DNA from: Balneola sp.
GTDB taxonomy: Bacteria; Bacteroidota; Rhodothermia; Balneolales; Balneolaceae
Reading direction: 5' to 3'
NCBI GenBank assembly: GCA_017640785.1
Contig: JAEPPZ010000012.1
Span: forward strand, 1-64,000
DNA: 64,000 bases
Position numbers and translations under genes: made by a program. Each line of letters opens with the position of its first letter. Position 1 is the first letter of the stretch. Shown piece after piece: positions 33,247 through 41,708 of the stretch. Below the pieces are notes generated by a model. The model searched no databases and had not been told where the DNA came from. It worked only from the letters and a program-made list of their open reading frames with translations.

Positions 33247-34557
33247 TCAAACAACCGAAATTCTAACTTTCTTCGTCTTAAGCTTTTTATTGTCGATGAG
33301 TTTGAGAACCTGTTCCACTTTATCAGCTTTAACCGCTGCAAATGCAGATTCCTGTTTTAGTTCAATATCACCTAATTCGCCTTTTTTGAGTTTTCCTTCT
33401 TTAAAGAAAAAACCGGCGATATCTCCTTTGGAAATTTTGTCTCTACGTCCGCCCGAGATATAAAGCGTTTTCCATTCTGTCTTAGTTGGTGGATTTGAAA
33501 TCGATAACTCTTCAACTCCATCCGGTTGAATAAAGTCAGGAAGATCTTCACCACTCCATTTTAAAACATAGGCAACGCCATCACTATGCATCCGAGCAGT
33601 TCTACCATTTCTGTGAGTGAATTCCTCAGCCTTAAGCGGGAGATGGTAATGAACGATGAAGTCCATTTCAGGAACATCAATTCCCCGAGCGGCCAGATCT
33701 GTAGCGATCAATAAACGATGTGTTCCATTTCTGAATTTGATCAATGCATTTTCGCGATCATTTTGTTCAAGCCCGCCATAAAAACAACCATGCGGGATTT
33801 TATGGTGATTTAAGAAATCGCTTACTCTTTGGATCGAATCCTTAAAATTACAGAAAACAAGTCCCCGTTTGTCTCCAAGCTGATTCAGCAAAGCAACCAA
33901 TGTATCCAGTTTATCCTTTTCGGGAGAGATTACCGTTTTTATAACAAGATCAGGTTTATCTATATCAAGAAAATTGACAACCTCTTCATCTTTCAACCCA
34001 ACAAAATTCGGGATTTCAATGCCTTTGGTTGCAGAGGTAAGGATGTTCTTTTTCACGTTTGGTAAGGCATCAATGATCTCAGTCATATCAGCTTCAAAAC
34101 CGATCTCTAACGACTTATCGAACTCATCCAGTACCAATGACTTGATATCTATTACTTCAAAAGTCTCACGCCGTAAATGATCTGCGATTCTTCCGGGAGT
34201 TCCGATCAAAATAGCAGGAGGGGTATCCAGTTCGGATCTGTCTTTGGAAAAAGATTGTCCACCATAAAAGGCATTGATCTTAAAACCGGTTCCCATTTCG
34301 CGAGCGACTTGTTCGATCTGAATAGCAAGTTCTCTGGAAGGAACCAGGATCAGGGCTTGAATCTGCTCACATTCCGGATCTAATTCTTCAATGATCGGCA
34401 ATAAGAACGCGAGTGTTTTACCCGTTCCCGTGGGGGAGAGCAGAACTACATTAGCATTTGTATGGATGGCGAACTTCGCTGTCTTCTGCATTTCATTGAG
34501 CTCTTTAATGCTCAGTTTATCCAGAATAGCGCGTTGATTTTTTATAGAAGATGACAT
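33247..34557 (-). CDS. dbpA: DEAD-box RNA helicase with DbpA-type RNA-binding C-terminus
   Basis: 436 residues. Motif I SPTGTGKT (about 40), motif Ia PSRELAIQ, motif II as DEFD rather than DEAD (VLDEFDKSLE, about 142), motif III SAT (ILTSATKG), and motifs IV-VI ending YHLPLKAEEFTHRNGRTAR. The C-terminal 75 residues (TLYISGGRRDKISKGDIAGF onward) match the DbpA/CsdA RNA-binding fold that targets 23S rRNA. It probably acts in large-subunit assembly. The DEFD variant should keep ATPase activity because the two Asp and the Glu remain. A gap filled with repeats follows upstream. Confidence 0.9.
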   Translation of the reverse strand: MSSSIKNQRAILDKLSIKELNEMQKTAKFAIHTNANVVLLSPTGTGKTLAFLLPIIEELDPECEQIQALILVPSRELAIQIEQVAREMGTGFKINAFYGGQSFSKDRSELDTPPAILIGTPGRIADHLRRETFEVIDIKSLVLDEFDKSLEIGFEADMTEIIDALPNVKKNILTSATKGIEIPNFVGLKDEEVVNFLDIDKPDLVIKTVISPEKDKLDTLVALLNQLGDKRGLVFCNFKDSIQRVSDFLNHHKIPHGCFYGGLEQNDRENALIKFRNGTHRLLIATDLAARGIDVPEMDFIVHYHLPLKAEEFTHRNGRTARMHSDGVAYVLKWSGEDLPDFIQPDGVEELSISNPPTKTEWKTLYISGGRRDKISKGDIAGFFFKEGKLKKGELGDIELKQESAFAAVKADKVEQVLKLIDNKKLKTKKVRISVV

Positions 34558-34616
34558 GCCTGTAAACTACGGTTTTTAGGGACGAGAAATAGAATTTTAA
34601 ATCAGATCTATGATTC

Positions 34617-34823
34617 TTAGGATGTAATCCGATTAAGGGATGACACGAATCCACGGCTTGTCACTTCGAGCGGTAGCGAGAAGTCTAGTAATCCTTGAAC
34701 TACCATCAAAATCTTTAGATGTCTCGCAGTAGCTCGACATGACACAAAATAGAAAATCCGTGTTAATCCAAACATCCGTTTAATCTGTGGTTCAGACAGT
34801 TTTTGGTGGAAGAAGCGGAGCAT
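34617..34823 (-). repeat. Mosaic intergenic repeat carrying a DUF6090 start fragment
   Basis: On the minus strand a fragment ATGCTCCGCTTCTTCCAC (encodes MLRFFHQKL) is followed by an AACCACAGATTAAACGGAT-like block, then TGTCATGTCGAGCTACTGCG, then AGACTTCTCGCTACCGCTCG. The same order of blocks, again behind an MLRFF start, occurs at about 36006-36220. The repeat therefore appears to sit directly after truncated DUF6090 gene starts. Confidence 0.65.
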
Positions 34824-34842
34824 AGGTTTCGAATCGCAGATT

Positions 34843-35256
34843 TTAAGGATTAGAGGATTTCACGGATTTATCTTGAGACAAAACCAAGCGCTTAAAAGTC
34901 ATGCTCTTTGAACCAAAATTAATAAGTAAGCCAACTTCTAATTTATAGGCCTTTAAATAATTTAAAGCTTGAGCAATGTGTACATCTTCCAGTTCAATTA
35001 CAGCTTTAATCTCCACTAGTACTTTGTTTTCAACTACAAAATCAGCTCTTCTTGTTCCAATTGGTTTTGGCAGATCTTTATAGTAGATCTGCTGTTCAAT
35101 TTCTCGTTGAAAACTTAACCCGGCTTTTTGAAACTCATGAGACAATGCTCTTTGATAAATTACTTCTTGAAAACCATTCCCTAAGAATGAGTGGACATCA
35201 AAAGATGCAGCTAAAATTTTCTTTGTTATATCTTGATATTTCATATCCGTACTCAT
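34843..35256 (-). CDS. GxxExxY protein (PDDEXK nuclease-like)
   Basis: 137 residues. The naming motif appears as GFQEVIY around residue 28-34. RRADFVVENKVLVEIKAV around 68-85 supplies D...E-x-K of a PD-(D/E)xK nuclease fold, and the C-terminal half includes AQALNYLKAYKLEVGLLINFG, the family's second hallmark. Function unknown; frequently found beside repeats in Bacteroidota and Proteobacteria. Here it sits between a mosaic repeat and a DUF6090 gene, eight bp from the latter, on the same strand. Confidence 0.85.
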   Translation of the reverse strand: MSTDMKYQDITKKILAASFDVHSFLGNGFQEVIYQRALSHEFQKAGLSFQREIEQQIYYKDLPKPIGTRRADFVVENKVLVEIKAVIELEDVHIAQALNYLKAYKLEVGLLINFGSKSMTFKRLVLSQDKSVKSSNP

Positions 35257-35264
35257 TCGAAAAT

Positions 35265-36005
35265 CTAATTATTCAGAAGTTCCAAAAGATCTTCTGATTC
35301 TGATTTTAGTTCTTCTGTGATTTTTATTGCTACTTCATTCACGGTTTTCATCATATTCAGGAAAGTGTAAAACTTTCTACGTGCTTGCACCCAGTTTACA
35401 TTATTCCATATATCATTTTCAACATCGGCGTTTATTTCAATTTTAAATTCGTGGAAGTAAAATGGAACCTCACTTATAAAATCTTCACTTAAATTATATT
35501 TCAGCTGAAGATTGTCGGTTATCATAAAATGATAAACTTTTTGAAGAGAATTCAGGTCCAGTAATCTAAATTGGATGATCTCATCCAACAGGTCAACTCT
35601 GCCGGTATTTTGAAGAGTCAGAAATGTATTGTTGTTCAGATTAGCAGTCTCAAAAGTCTGAATAATATCAAGATTAGCTTTGATGAGGTCATTAAAATCG
35701 GAGTTAGAAAAAGAAGGGTTGGATAGAATTTCTTCCAGACTGTCGATTTGAGATAACTGAAAGGACAGGTCATCTATCTGGAACTCAAAATTCTCAATAT
35801 CCAATATGAGATCTTCTTTTAAAGCAGTTAAGTAGGATTCTGCAAGTTCAGCTTTTTTTCTTTCCTCGTTCCAGTTATTTACCTGAAGAGCGAGTAAGAT
35901 CCCGATCATTACCAAAGCAATTTCACCTAAAGCATATAGGAGGTATTTTCGAACGTTATTCTGTTCCATAAATTTTTGTCGTATTTGTCTAAAGAATCTC
36001 AGCAT
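35265..36005 (-). CDS. DUF6090 membrane protein
   Basis: About 246 residues from the ATG at 36005 (MLRFFRQIRQKF). An upstream frame reaches 36134 but runs through a repeat and is rejected. It has the family N-terminus: basic helix RQIRQKFMEQNNVRKY, then the membrane segment LLYALGEIALVMIGILLALQVNNWNEER (about residues 20-45), then a long polar domain with coiled-coil character. Function unknown. The short N-terminus and single helix predict an extracytoplasmic C-terminal domain. Paralogues at 36217-37293 and 38101-38895 share the N-terminal 50 residues but diverge beyond. Confidence 0.85.
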   Translation of the reverse strand: MLRFFRQIRQKFMEQNNVRKYLLYALGEIALVMIGILLALQVNNWNEERKKAELAESYLTALKEDLILDIENFEFQIDDLSFQLSQIDSLEEILSNPSFSNSDFNDLIKANLDIIQTFETANLNNNTFLTLQNTGRVDLLDEIIQFRLLDLNSLQKVYHFMITDNLQLKYNLSEDFISEVPFYFHEFKIEINADVENDIWNNVNWVQARRKFYTFLNMMKTVNEVAIKITEELKSESEDLLELLNN

Positions 36006-36220
36006 AGGAATCGCGGATTTGTAGGATATGGGGATAATGCGGAGTCGTGGGTTGTCACTTCGAGCGAAAGGGAGAAGTCTAAAGATCCTTGAATTACCAT
36101 AAAAATCTTTAGATGTCTCGCAGTAGCTCGACATGACAAATAAGAGAAAATCTGTGATAATACAAGCATTTGTGTAATCAGCGGTTCAAGCATTATGTGT
36201 CTAAAAAAGCGCAGCATCAT
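36006..36220 (-). repeat. Mosaic repeat between two DUF6090 starts
   Basis: On the minus strand an ATG overlapping the stop of the 358-aa gene (TGATG) opens MLRFFRHI, then the frame is lost in the CGCTGATTACACAAATGC / TGTCATGTCGAGC / AGACATCTAAAGAT / CGCTCGAAGTGACA repeat, after which ATGCTGAGATTCTTTAGACA begins the intact DUF6090 gene at 36005. Near-identical ATGCTG..TT..TTTAGACA sequences thus flank the repeat, as if it had been inserted into, or duplicated with, a DUF6090 start. Confidence 0.6.
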
Positions 36221-37293
36221 GGATCAATCACCACAAAATTATTCCAGCTAGTTACATATTGCCGTTCGCAGGTGTTATTTCCAACTTGTAAATAAGGAGT
36301 TTTATGACTGGTGAATCTTTCGGAAAAATCACCAGGTTGAACGGTTGAATAATACCGTTGATCTTCGGAATTAGAATTTCGGACAAACAAATCCACGGGC
36401 TCAGTCGTGTTATTATATATTAAGTTCCAGTAAAAAAAAGTATGAATAGGATTCTCAATAAATTGGGAATCGCACGGGACTTCTTCAGATCGTATCAGAC
36501 CGGCAGATTCTAGCTGTGGAATCAGTTCTTCAAAATCCTTGCCCTCGACCTGAATTTGAAATTCCAGCCAAAAGTACATCTGATATTTATGGTATATATC
36601 ATATTGATTTAAAAATAGACTTAAAAGATCGTTGTATTGAATTAAGCGATTTCGAAAATAGGTGTCGTTATGAAAGAAATGAATTCGTTGTTCATTACTT
36701 GAACTATCAAACTTATTTAACCACTTCTGATCACTTAAATATTTTAAAATCTCTTGCTGTAATTCATTTAATGCAAAAGAATAATCTCCCATCGACTGAT
36801 AGGATGCATCTAATCTACGTATGAAATTTAGTGCTCGGCCATACTGTTCGGGATAATTCCGTTCATTTTCTAAAATGATTTTAATGTTTTCGTTATACAA
36901 GTACCCTAGTCCAAAAACACCTCTTAGCATCGGAGTATTTACAAGATTTCTTCTGAACGAAGATTCTATATATGGTTTATCGTGTAGAAATTGATCCAGA
37001 CCATCATTTAAAATGCTACTGTGCAGACTATCCAAAAACCCAAAAGGAGTAATATAATACTCATCAAATCCGGCAGTGTTAATTTCCGTTCTTTCTATGG
37101 TGTTTTCCAGATCTGAAAGCATTTTTATCGCTTCTTGCTCTTGTTTTCGTAGTTCATTCCAGTTGTTGATTTGCAAAGCTATTAATATCCCGATCACTAC
37201 CAGAAATATTTCACCTAATGCATACCAAATGTATTTACGGATATTCCCGTTTTCGAGGAGCTTTTGACGGATTTGGCGGAAGAAGCGTAGCAT
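36217..37293 (-). CDS. DUF6090 membrane protein, long version
   Basis: 358 residues with the family N-terminus MLRFFRQIRQKLLENGNIRK, then WYALGEIFLVVIGILIALQINNWNE (about 25-48). The C-terminal 300 residues differ from the other copies and end with a region (SEVPCDSQFIENPIHTFFYWN, then VDLFVRNSN...) that could be a separate beta-rich domain. Two cysteines in the tail (PCDS and TCERQY) could form a disulfide outside the membrane. It is followed by an overlapping truncated DUF6090 start at 36220 (TGATG), so adjacent family members were once translationally coupled. Confidence 0.82.
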   Translation of the reverse strand: MLRFFRQIRQKLLENGNIRKYIWYALGEIFLVVIGILIALQINNWNELRKQEQEAIKMLSDLENTIERTEINTAGFDEYYITPFGFLDSLHSSILNDGLDQFLHDKPYIESSFRRNLVNTPMLRGVFGLGYLYNENIKIILENERNYPEQYGRALNFIRRLDASYQSMGDYSFALNELQQEILKYLSDQKWLNKFDSSSNEQRIHFFHNDTYFRNRLIQYNDLLSLFLNQYDIYHKYQMYFWLEFQIQVEGKDFEELIPQLESAGLIRSEEVPCDSQFIENPIHTFFYWNLIYNNTTEPVDLFVRNSNSEDQRYYSTVQPGDFSERFTSHKTPYLQVGNNTCERQYVTSWNNFVVIDP

Positions 37294-37340
37294 TACATTT
37301 TAAATAACGTAGTTTGTGATCGGTAGCAAGCAACAAATTC

Positions 37341-37974
37341 GTCCCGTAGGGACTTTATATTGGTAGAAATAACATTCATAAAAACAACAATGTGCCATAG
37401 GTACATCCAGTGACAGTATGAGTATCCGTTTATCATTCGATGGCTTTAAATATATATTGTTCATCAAATTCTATATCATGAGCTTTCAACAATTCGAGAT
37501 ATTCTTCTCTGAATGACTTTACCCTATGATGCTCTTCTTGCTTTTGGATATATCGAATTACCCTTGGAAGTTGATCTTTTGAAAATGAGAAAGCACCATA
37601 TCCTTCTTGCCAGCTAAACCTAACCTTGCTTAATCTATTCGTGTTGATCCATTTTGAAGAATCTTGCTTTACCTGCTTCATCAAATCTGATAACGATTGA
37701 ACCGGTCGCATTCCAAACAGCATATGAACATGATCGGGCATTCCATTTATCTGTATCATTTTATGCCCGTTTGCTTGCACAATTCCTGTAATGTATTTGT
37801 AAAGATCGGTTTTCCAGTCATTACCAATCAGGCATTCACGATTGCGGACTGCAAAAACAGCTTGAATATGGATTTGGGTGTAGGTATTTGCCATCATTCA
37901 ATTATAGGTTGTACCTAACGGCACAAGGTTCGTGGGTACATTCAAGTCTACCAATGTTATGTCCCTAACGGGAC
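37341..37974 (-). mobile_element. IS200-like element with single Y1 transposase
   Basis: The element carries one transposase gene (37433-37897) between inverted end structures. Outer blocks GTCCCGTAGGGAC (37341-37353) and GTCCCTAACGGGAC (37961-37974) are small hairpins, each joined to a TGGTAGA/TCTACCA block. Inner blocks GTGCCATAGGTAC (37392) and GTACCTAACGGCAC (37911) form a second pair. These ends fit single-strand hairpin recognition by IS200/IS605-type enzymes. It interrupts a DUF6090 gene, whose 5' fragment lies at 37998-38101. A decayed relative lies at 52907-53137. Confidence 0.8.
37433..37897 (-). CDS. tnpA: IS200/IS605-like Y1 transposase
   Basis: 154 residues; a second ATG follows the first directly. 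The HUH metal motif is HVHMLF (about 57-62) in NGMPDHVHMLFGM. The catalytic tyrosine is probably in VIRYIQKQEEHH (about 115-126), and QEGYGAFSFSK is the conserved aromatic segment of the family. Length is typical of TnpA_IS200 proteins (about 140-155). Both catalytic motifs are intact, so it may be active. It cuts and joins single-stranded DNA at hairpin ends; REP-associated tyrosine transposases are close relatives. Confidence 0.9.
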   Translation of the reverse strand: MMANTYTQIHIQAVFAVRNRECLIGNDWKTDLYKYITGIVQANGHKMIQINGMPDHVHMLFGMRPVQSLSDLMKQVKQDSSKWINTNRLSKVRFSWQEGYGAFSFSKDQLPRVIRYIQKQEEHHRVKSFREEYLELLKAHDIEFDEQYIFKAIE

Positions 37975-37997
37975 TGATTTCATCTACCATAAAATGA

Positions 37998-38101
37998 AAT
38001 TCACCCAAAGCATACCAAATGTATTTGCGGATATTCCCGTTTTCGAGGAGCTTTTGACGGATTTGGCGTATTTGGCGTATTTGTCGAATGAATCTCAGCA
38101 T
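37998..38101 (-). pseudogene. Truncated DUF6090 gene interrupted by IS200-like element
   Basis: Starts ATG at 38101, overlapping the stop codon of the upstream DUF6090 gene (TAATG). It encodes MLRF, an expanded RQIRQIRQIRQ repeat, and KLLENGNIRKYIWYALGE, then loses homology at the element boundary, where ATTTCAT/ATGAAAT inverted bases and the GTCCCTAACGGGAC hairpin begin. The DNA is nearly identical to the start of the 358-aa copy, differing by one expanded Ile-Arg-Gln segment. The remainder of the gene is missing. Confidence 0.8.
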
Positions 38102-38895
38102 TAGTTATCCTTCTCCAAAGATTTGTTAATTTCATTTACAATTAGTTCAGATAGTTTGAACTGTTCTCTTAATGGCTCAAATCCTCCACGAATAGCTGAC
38201 ATAAAAAAACCTAGTTCTCCCATCAATTCTTCATTGTTGGTCAACTTGTTCAATATTTCACCGGCTTTTTCTTCTGTAATAACCGGATCACATTTGTGCA
38301 ATACTTGTATGTCACCAACGGTCTCATGACATTCATCCCACATGTAATCCAAAATAGAGAAGGGTATCTGCATTCGGGCCATTTTGCGGTATGGCGGGTT
38401 GATACCAATAGTACTCTGGTATCTGGACGTTCCTCCGCCGTAGTAATACCCCAGCCGATCTCTTAAGACAGAGTTATTAAGTATAGACAACTCACCGGCA
38501 CTTTTTAATTCTTCATAGGTTGCACTTTCGATAATAATGGGCCAGATTTGACTGGCATGGAAGGCATCTACCAGTAATTCCCAATTTGTGTATTTACGAT
38601 CATTTATACCATCTGAATAGTCTAATACTTTTATCCCACTCTCGAGAACCAGATCATAAAATTCAATATTTGATTTATAAAACTCTATATCTGTATTTAA
38701 ATCTCTTAGCAAAAGATTCAGATATACTTGTTCTCTGTTTTTCTTTAATCTCTCTTCATTCCAGTTATTAACCTGAAGCGCCAACAAAATTCCGATCATC
38801 ACTAGAGCAATTTCTCCAATAGCATATAATAGATATTTGCTGAACTTGCTTTCAGAAAGGAGAGCCTGACGTACCCGTCGAAAAAACTTAAACAT
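38101..38895 (-). CDS. DUF6090 membrane protein, first of the cluster
   Basis: 264 residues. N-terminus MFKFFRRVRQALLSESKFSKY then LLYAIGEIALVMIGILLALQVNNWNEERLKK, then a mostly helical domain with CHETVGDIQVLHKCD (about 182-196) holding two cysteines. The membrane segment is nearly identical to the 35265-36005 copy, while the rest is distinct. It ends in TAATG, coupling it to the next, truncated family member. Function unknown. Confidence 0.83.
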   Translation of the reverse strand: MFKFFRRVRQALLSESKFSKYLLYAIGEIALVMIGILLALQVNNWNEERLKKNREQVYLNLLLRDLNTDIEFYKSNIEFYDLVLESGIKVLDYSDGINDRKYTNWELLVDAFHASQIWPIIIESATYEELKSAGELSILNNSVLRDRLGYYYGGGTSRYQSTIGINPPYRKMARMQIPFSILDYMWDECHETVGDIQVLHKCDPVITEEKAGEILNKLTNNEELMGELGFFMSAIRGGFEPLREQFKLSELIVNEINKSLEKDN

Positions 38896-38980
38896 ATCCC
38901 AAAACCCCCGTAGTTATTAACAGAGGAAATTGGTTAAAACAGAGGTTATTTCAAAATTCTAAAAATAACTCTGTATTAGT

Positions 38981-39523
38981 TTACTCGTGCTTACTTTTCA
39001 GTTCATCCAAACGTTTTTTGTTCTTTCGCTTTTGGAGATAGGGGACGAAGAACATATAGATTCCGGTTATCCAGAGAATGGTTACAATAATACCAGAAGG
39101 CAGGAAGATCCAAAGTTTGGCTGAATCGTGGAACCAGGAACCATCATGTAGGGTTTCAATGATTCCTGAACGGCGAAATTCTACTTGGAGTACATCACCT
39201 GTTTTGGTGTCGATCTGAATTTCCCAGTTGTTGACTCCGCGTACTTTTACTACTCCTTTATCCGGGCGTACATCCAAGCGATCTATATCTGACCATTTTT
39301 TGATTCCTGCTTTATCAACATTTGCTGATATTGCTAGAATTTCGTCAAAAGTAATTTCAAGATCTGTAGACACACCTTCCTGAGTTGGAGGTTGGATCCA
39401 GGCAAACTCCTTTTTAACCTGGAGAAAAAGTCCTGTAATTAATACGATCAAAAAAGGGAGAGCTATAATAATAGCTCCCCATCTGTGAATTTTGCGGTTA
39501 TCCCGCCGTGCGTGCCAACTCAT
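38981..39523 (-). CDS. PepSY-associated two-helix membrane protein
   Basis: 180 residues. N-terminal helix WGAIIIALPFLIVLITGLFLQ preceded by KIHRW, the basic-His start typical of PepSY-TM proteins; PepSY-like domain about 50-125 (VDKAGIKKWSDIDRLDVRPDKG, WEIQIDTKTGDVLQVEFRR); C-terminal helix IFLPSGIIVTILWITGIYMFF after LHDGSWFHD. This is the short form, related to the iron- or flavin-reductase-type PepSY-TM family, lacking further helices. It may couple to the periplasmic amidohydrolase or barrel protein next door, but no direct partner is recognisable. Confidence 0.82.
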   Translation of the reverse strand: MSWHARRDNRKIHRWGAIIIALPFLIVLITGLFLQVKKEFAWIQPPTQEGVSTDLEITFDEILAISANVDKAGIKKWSDIDRLDVRPDKGVVKVRGVNNWEIQIDTKTGDVLQVEFRRSGIIETLHDGSWFHDSAKLWIFLPSGIIVTILWITGIYMFFVPYLQKRKNKKRLDELKSKHE

Positions 39524-39547
39524 TAAATATATTTTGGCTTTATCTGT

Positions 39548-40012
39548 TTAAAAGAAATAACGTAATCCCATCGAACTGCTGAGAAAGAATGCGGAACTTG
39601 TCTCAACATTGACTGTTGGAGCAATATCCATATAAAGTTCAACAGGCTGGTCTTGCAATGAATATTCCATTCCCAAAGGTATCCTGAAACCAATTCCGGT
39701 ATCAGAATTTTCTGAAAAGAGGAAGTTTACACCTACACCGTAATAGGGCCTCAATACTCCTGATTCAACATTAAAGGAATCACTATTTCCATTCAGTATA
39801 AGATTGGCTTGTAGATTTATAATGTTATTAAACTCATTAAAATTAAATCCTAAAACACCGGTTATCGCAGCAGTTTCTGAAATAGTTGCCTTGGCAGTAA
39901 TTCCTGTAGGTGAAAACAGCTGAGCTCCAACTGCAATCCCTTCATTTTGTGCTTTTACTGACGAGGTTGCGATTACTAAGGTTACTAATGTGAGTAATGT
40001 TTTAATTTTCAT
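39548..40012 (-). CDS. Small exported beta-barrel-like protein
   Basis: 154 residues with signal peptide (MKIKTLLTLVTLVIATSSVKAQ). Alternating strands (GIAVGAQLFSPTGITAKATI, GVLRPYYGVGVNFLF, TGIGFRIPLGMEYSL, SSSMGLRYFF) and the terminal aromatic residue suggest a small outer-membrane beta-barrel, without a clear family. It lies 17 bp after the amidohydrolase and 24 bp before the PepSY gene, so the three are probably co-transcribed. Confidence 0.7.
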   Translation of the reverse strand: MKIKTLLTLVTLVIATSSVKAQNEGIAVGAQLFSPTGITAKATISETAAITGVLGFNFNEFNNIINLQANLILNGNSDSFNVESGVLRPYYGVGVNFLFSENSDTGIGFRIPLGMEYSLQDQPVELYMDIAPTVNVETSSAFFLSSSMGLRYFF

Positions 40013-40029
40013 GGCTAAGTAGTTTTAAA

Positions 40030-41613
40030 TTAATATTTAAATCCCGGTTGAGTGATTTCGAAGCTTTCTTTGGCTTTTGCTTCATCAACCATATTTTCTA
40101 CGTCTTTTAATAACTGCTTGGCATCGTATACAATTCCATCTTTTATAGTGTAAACAACTCCACCATGGCGTTTAACATTGTTCTCATTGTCAACCAAAAT
40201 GGCACCTGTTCCATACAACACTTTAAGATTTGCCATGGGGTTTGCATCAACAATCAACATATCTGCAAGTTTGCCTACCTCAATTGTCCCAAGTTCGTCA
40301 TCCATTCCTAACACTTCAGCTGCTTTAAGCGAAGCTGACTGAAATATTTCTAAAGGATGAAATCCGGCTTCTCTCATCATTTCCATTTCCTGAATATAGC
40401 CGAATCCATATAGTTTGTAGATATATCCAGCATCAGAGCCCAAAGTTACTCTTCCACCTCGATTTTTATACTCGTTCACAAACTCCATCCATAAACGGAA
40501 GTTGTTTTTCCATTCCACTTCCTGTTCCGTTCCCCAATCTAACCAGTAAGAACCGTGCGAGATTCTGCTTGGCTCATAAAATCTCCAAAGTGAGGGTAAG
40601 GTATATTTTTCATGCCATTCAGCTCGCCGTTGGGCCATCAGATCCCGACTGGCTTCATAAATAGTCATGGTAGGATTAAGGGTAAAATCCAGTTCTAATA
40701 ATTCGTTCATAACCTCATTCCACTTATCAGAATATGGCTCCGCTGCTTGTTTCCAGAGTTTTCCTGCTTCCTCAAAGCGGTGTTGTTCGTTGTTATAATT
40801 ATAATCTAAAGGATAATCCTGAATGATACGATCTTCAAATAGAGCTTCAGGTAAACCATACCAGTGCGTCATACTTGTCAGTCCCAGACGGGCAGATGTA
40901 AGAACATTGTTATAAACCACTCTGGTTTGTGCATGATGAGTCATTGTTTCAAGACCAAGTTTATTGGCTTCATCAATAGCAGCTGCATACACTTTCGGGG
41001 ATGCACCAAAAAATTTGATTCCATCAGCTCCTGCTTTATGGATCATTTGAACCCAATCACGTGCCTGCTTTTCATTGATGATCTGTTCTGAAGCTCCTTG
41101 TCCAAACGAAATATAAGCTGAGATTCTGGGAGCTGTGATTTCATTCTTTTCGCTTCTGGCTTTGTGACGAAGTGTCCAGTCCATTCCATTTCCCGAACCC
41201 GGTTCGCGGATGGTTGTGATTCCGTGTGCCATCCAAAGCTTATATACATATTCCGGAGTAGTTCCCTGAGCGCCACCGCCGGTATGAGCATGCATATCAA
41301 TGAATCCGGGGAGTAAGTACATTCCTTCTGCATCAATGACCTTGTCATTAGCTCCTGCTTTAGGACGCCTGTTTTCATTGATAGGAAGTCCGGGATATCC
41401 AACGGTTTGTATACGCGCAATTCGATTTCCTTCAATTACGATATCAACAGGTCCTATAGCGGGGGAGCCGGTACCGTCGATCATATTAACTCCTCTGATG
41501 ATCAAGCGATCATAAGGACCTTCTCCATCTGTACGGTCAGGAGCGTCGCTCATTTGTGCAAACAAAGGAGAGGTTAAAAGTACAAGCAGGATCAGCTGAA
41601 ATATTTTTTTCAT
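40030..41613 (-). CDS. Exported amidohydrolase
   Basis: 527 residues with signal peptide (MKKIFQLILLVLLTSPLFAQ). It belongs to the metal-dependent amidohydrolase superfamily: GFIDMHAHTGG (about 104) gives the H-x-H metal motif, GADGIKFFG the likely bridging-Lys region, MTHHAQTR and MTHWYG later His ligands, and TLGSDAGY the Asp. Its closest recalled relatives are exported imidazolonepropionase- or prolidase-like proteins. No conserved substrate marker was seen, so the substrate is unknown. First gene of a small minus-strand operon with 39548-40012. Confidence 0.9.
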   Translation of the reverse strand: MKKIFQLILLVLLTSPLFAQMSDAPDRTDGEGPYDRLIIRGVNMIDGTGSPAIGPVDIVIEGNRIARIQTVGYPGLPINENRRPKAGANDKVIDAEGMYLLPGFIDMHAHTGGGAQGTTPEYVYKLWMAHGITTIREPGSGNGMDWTLRHKARSEKNEITAPRISAYISFGQGASEQIINEKQARDWVQMIHKAGADGIKFFGASPKVYAAAIDEANKLGLETMTHHAQTRVVYNNVLTSARLGLTSMTHWYGLPEALFEDRIIQDYPLDYNYNNEQHRFEEAGKLWKQAAEPYSDKWNEVMNELLELDFTLNPTMTIYEASRDLMAQRRAEWHEKYTLPSLWRFYEPSRISHGSYWLDWGTEQEVEWKNNFRLWMEFVNEYKNRGGRVTLGSDAGYIYKLYGFGYIQEMEMMREAGFHPLEIFQSASLKAAEVLGMDDELGTIEVGKLADMLIVDANPMANLKVLYGTGAILVDNENNVKRHGGVVYTIKDGIVYDAKQLLKDVENMVDEAKAKESFEITQPGFKY

Positions 41614-41708
41614 TTCGGAAAAGTTAGTTATTGAAACTTAGATCTGAATTGAAGCAGAATTCGATTACAAATCTAAGTAAAAGGTATGTTAGTGATAGTA
41701 AAAGTTAG

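Noticed and set aside
36006-36134. 43-codon upstream extension of the 35265-36005 DUF6090 gene
   Set aside because: The extension lies in the mosaic repeat, while the family start MLRFFRQIRQ is at 36005.
34843-38895. Restriction-modification or classical phage-defence island
   Set aside because: The patch holds a PDDEXK-like GxxExxY protein and repeats, but no methyltransferase, specificity subunit, CRISPR, toxin-antitoxin pair or other named defence module was found.
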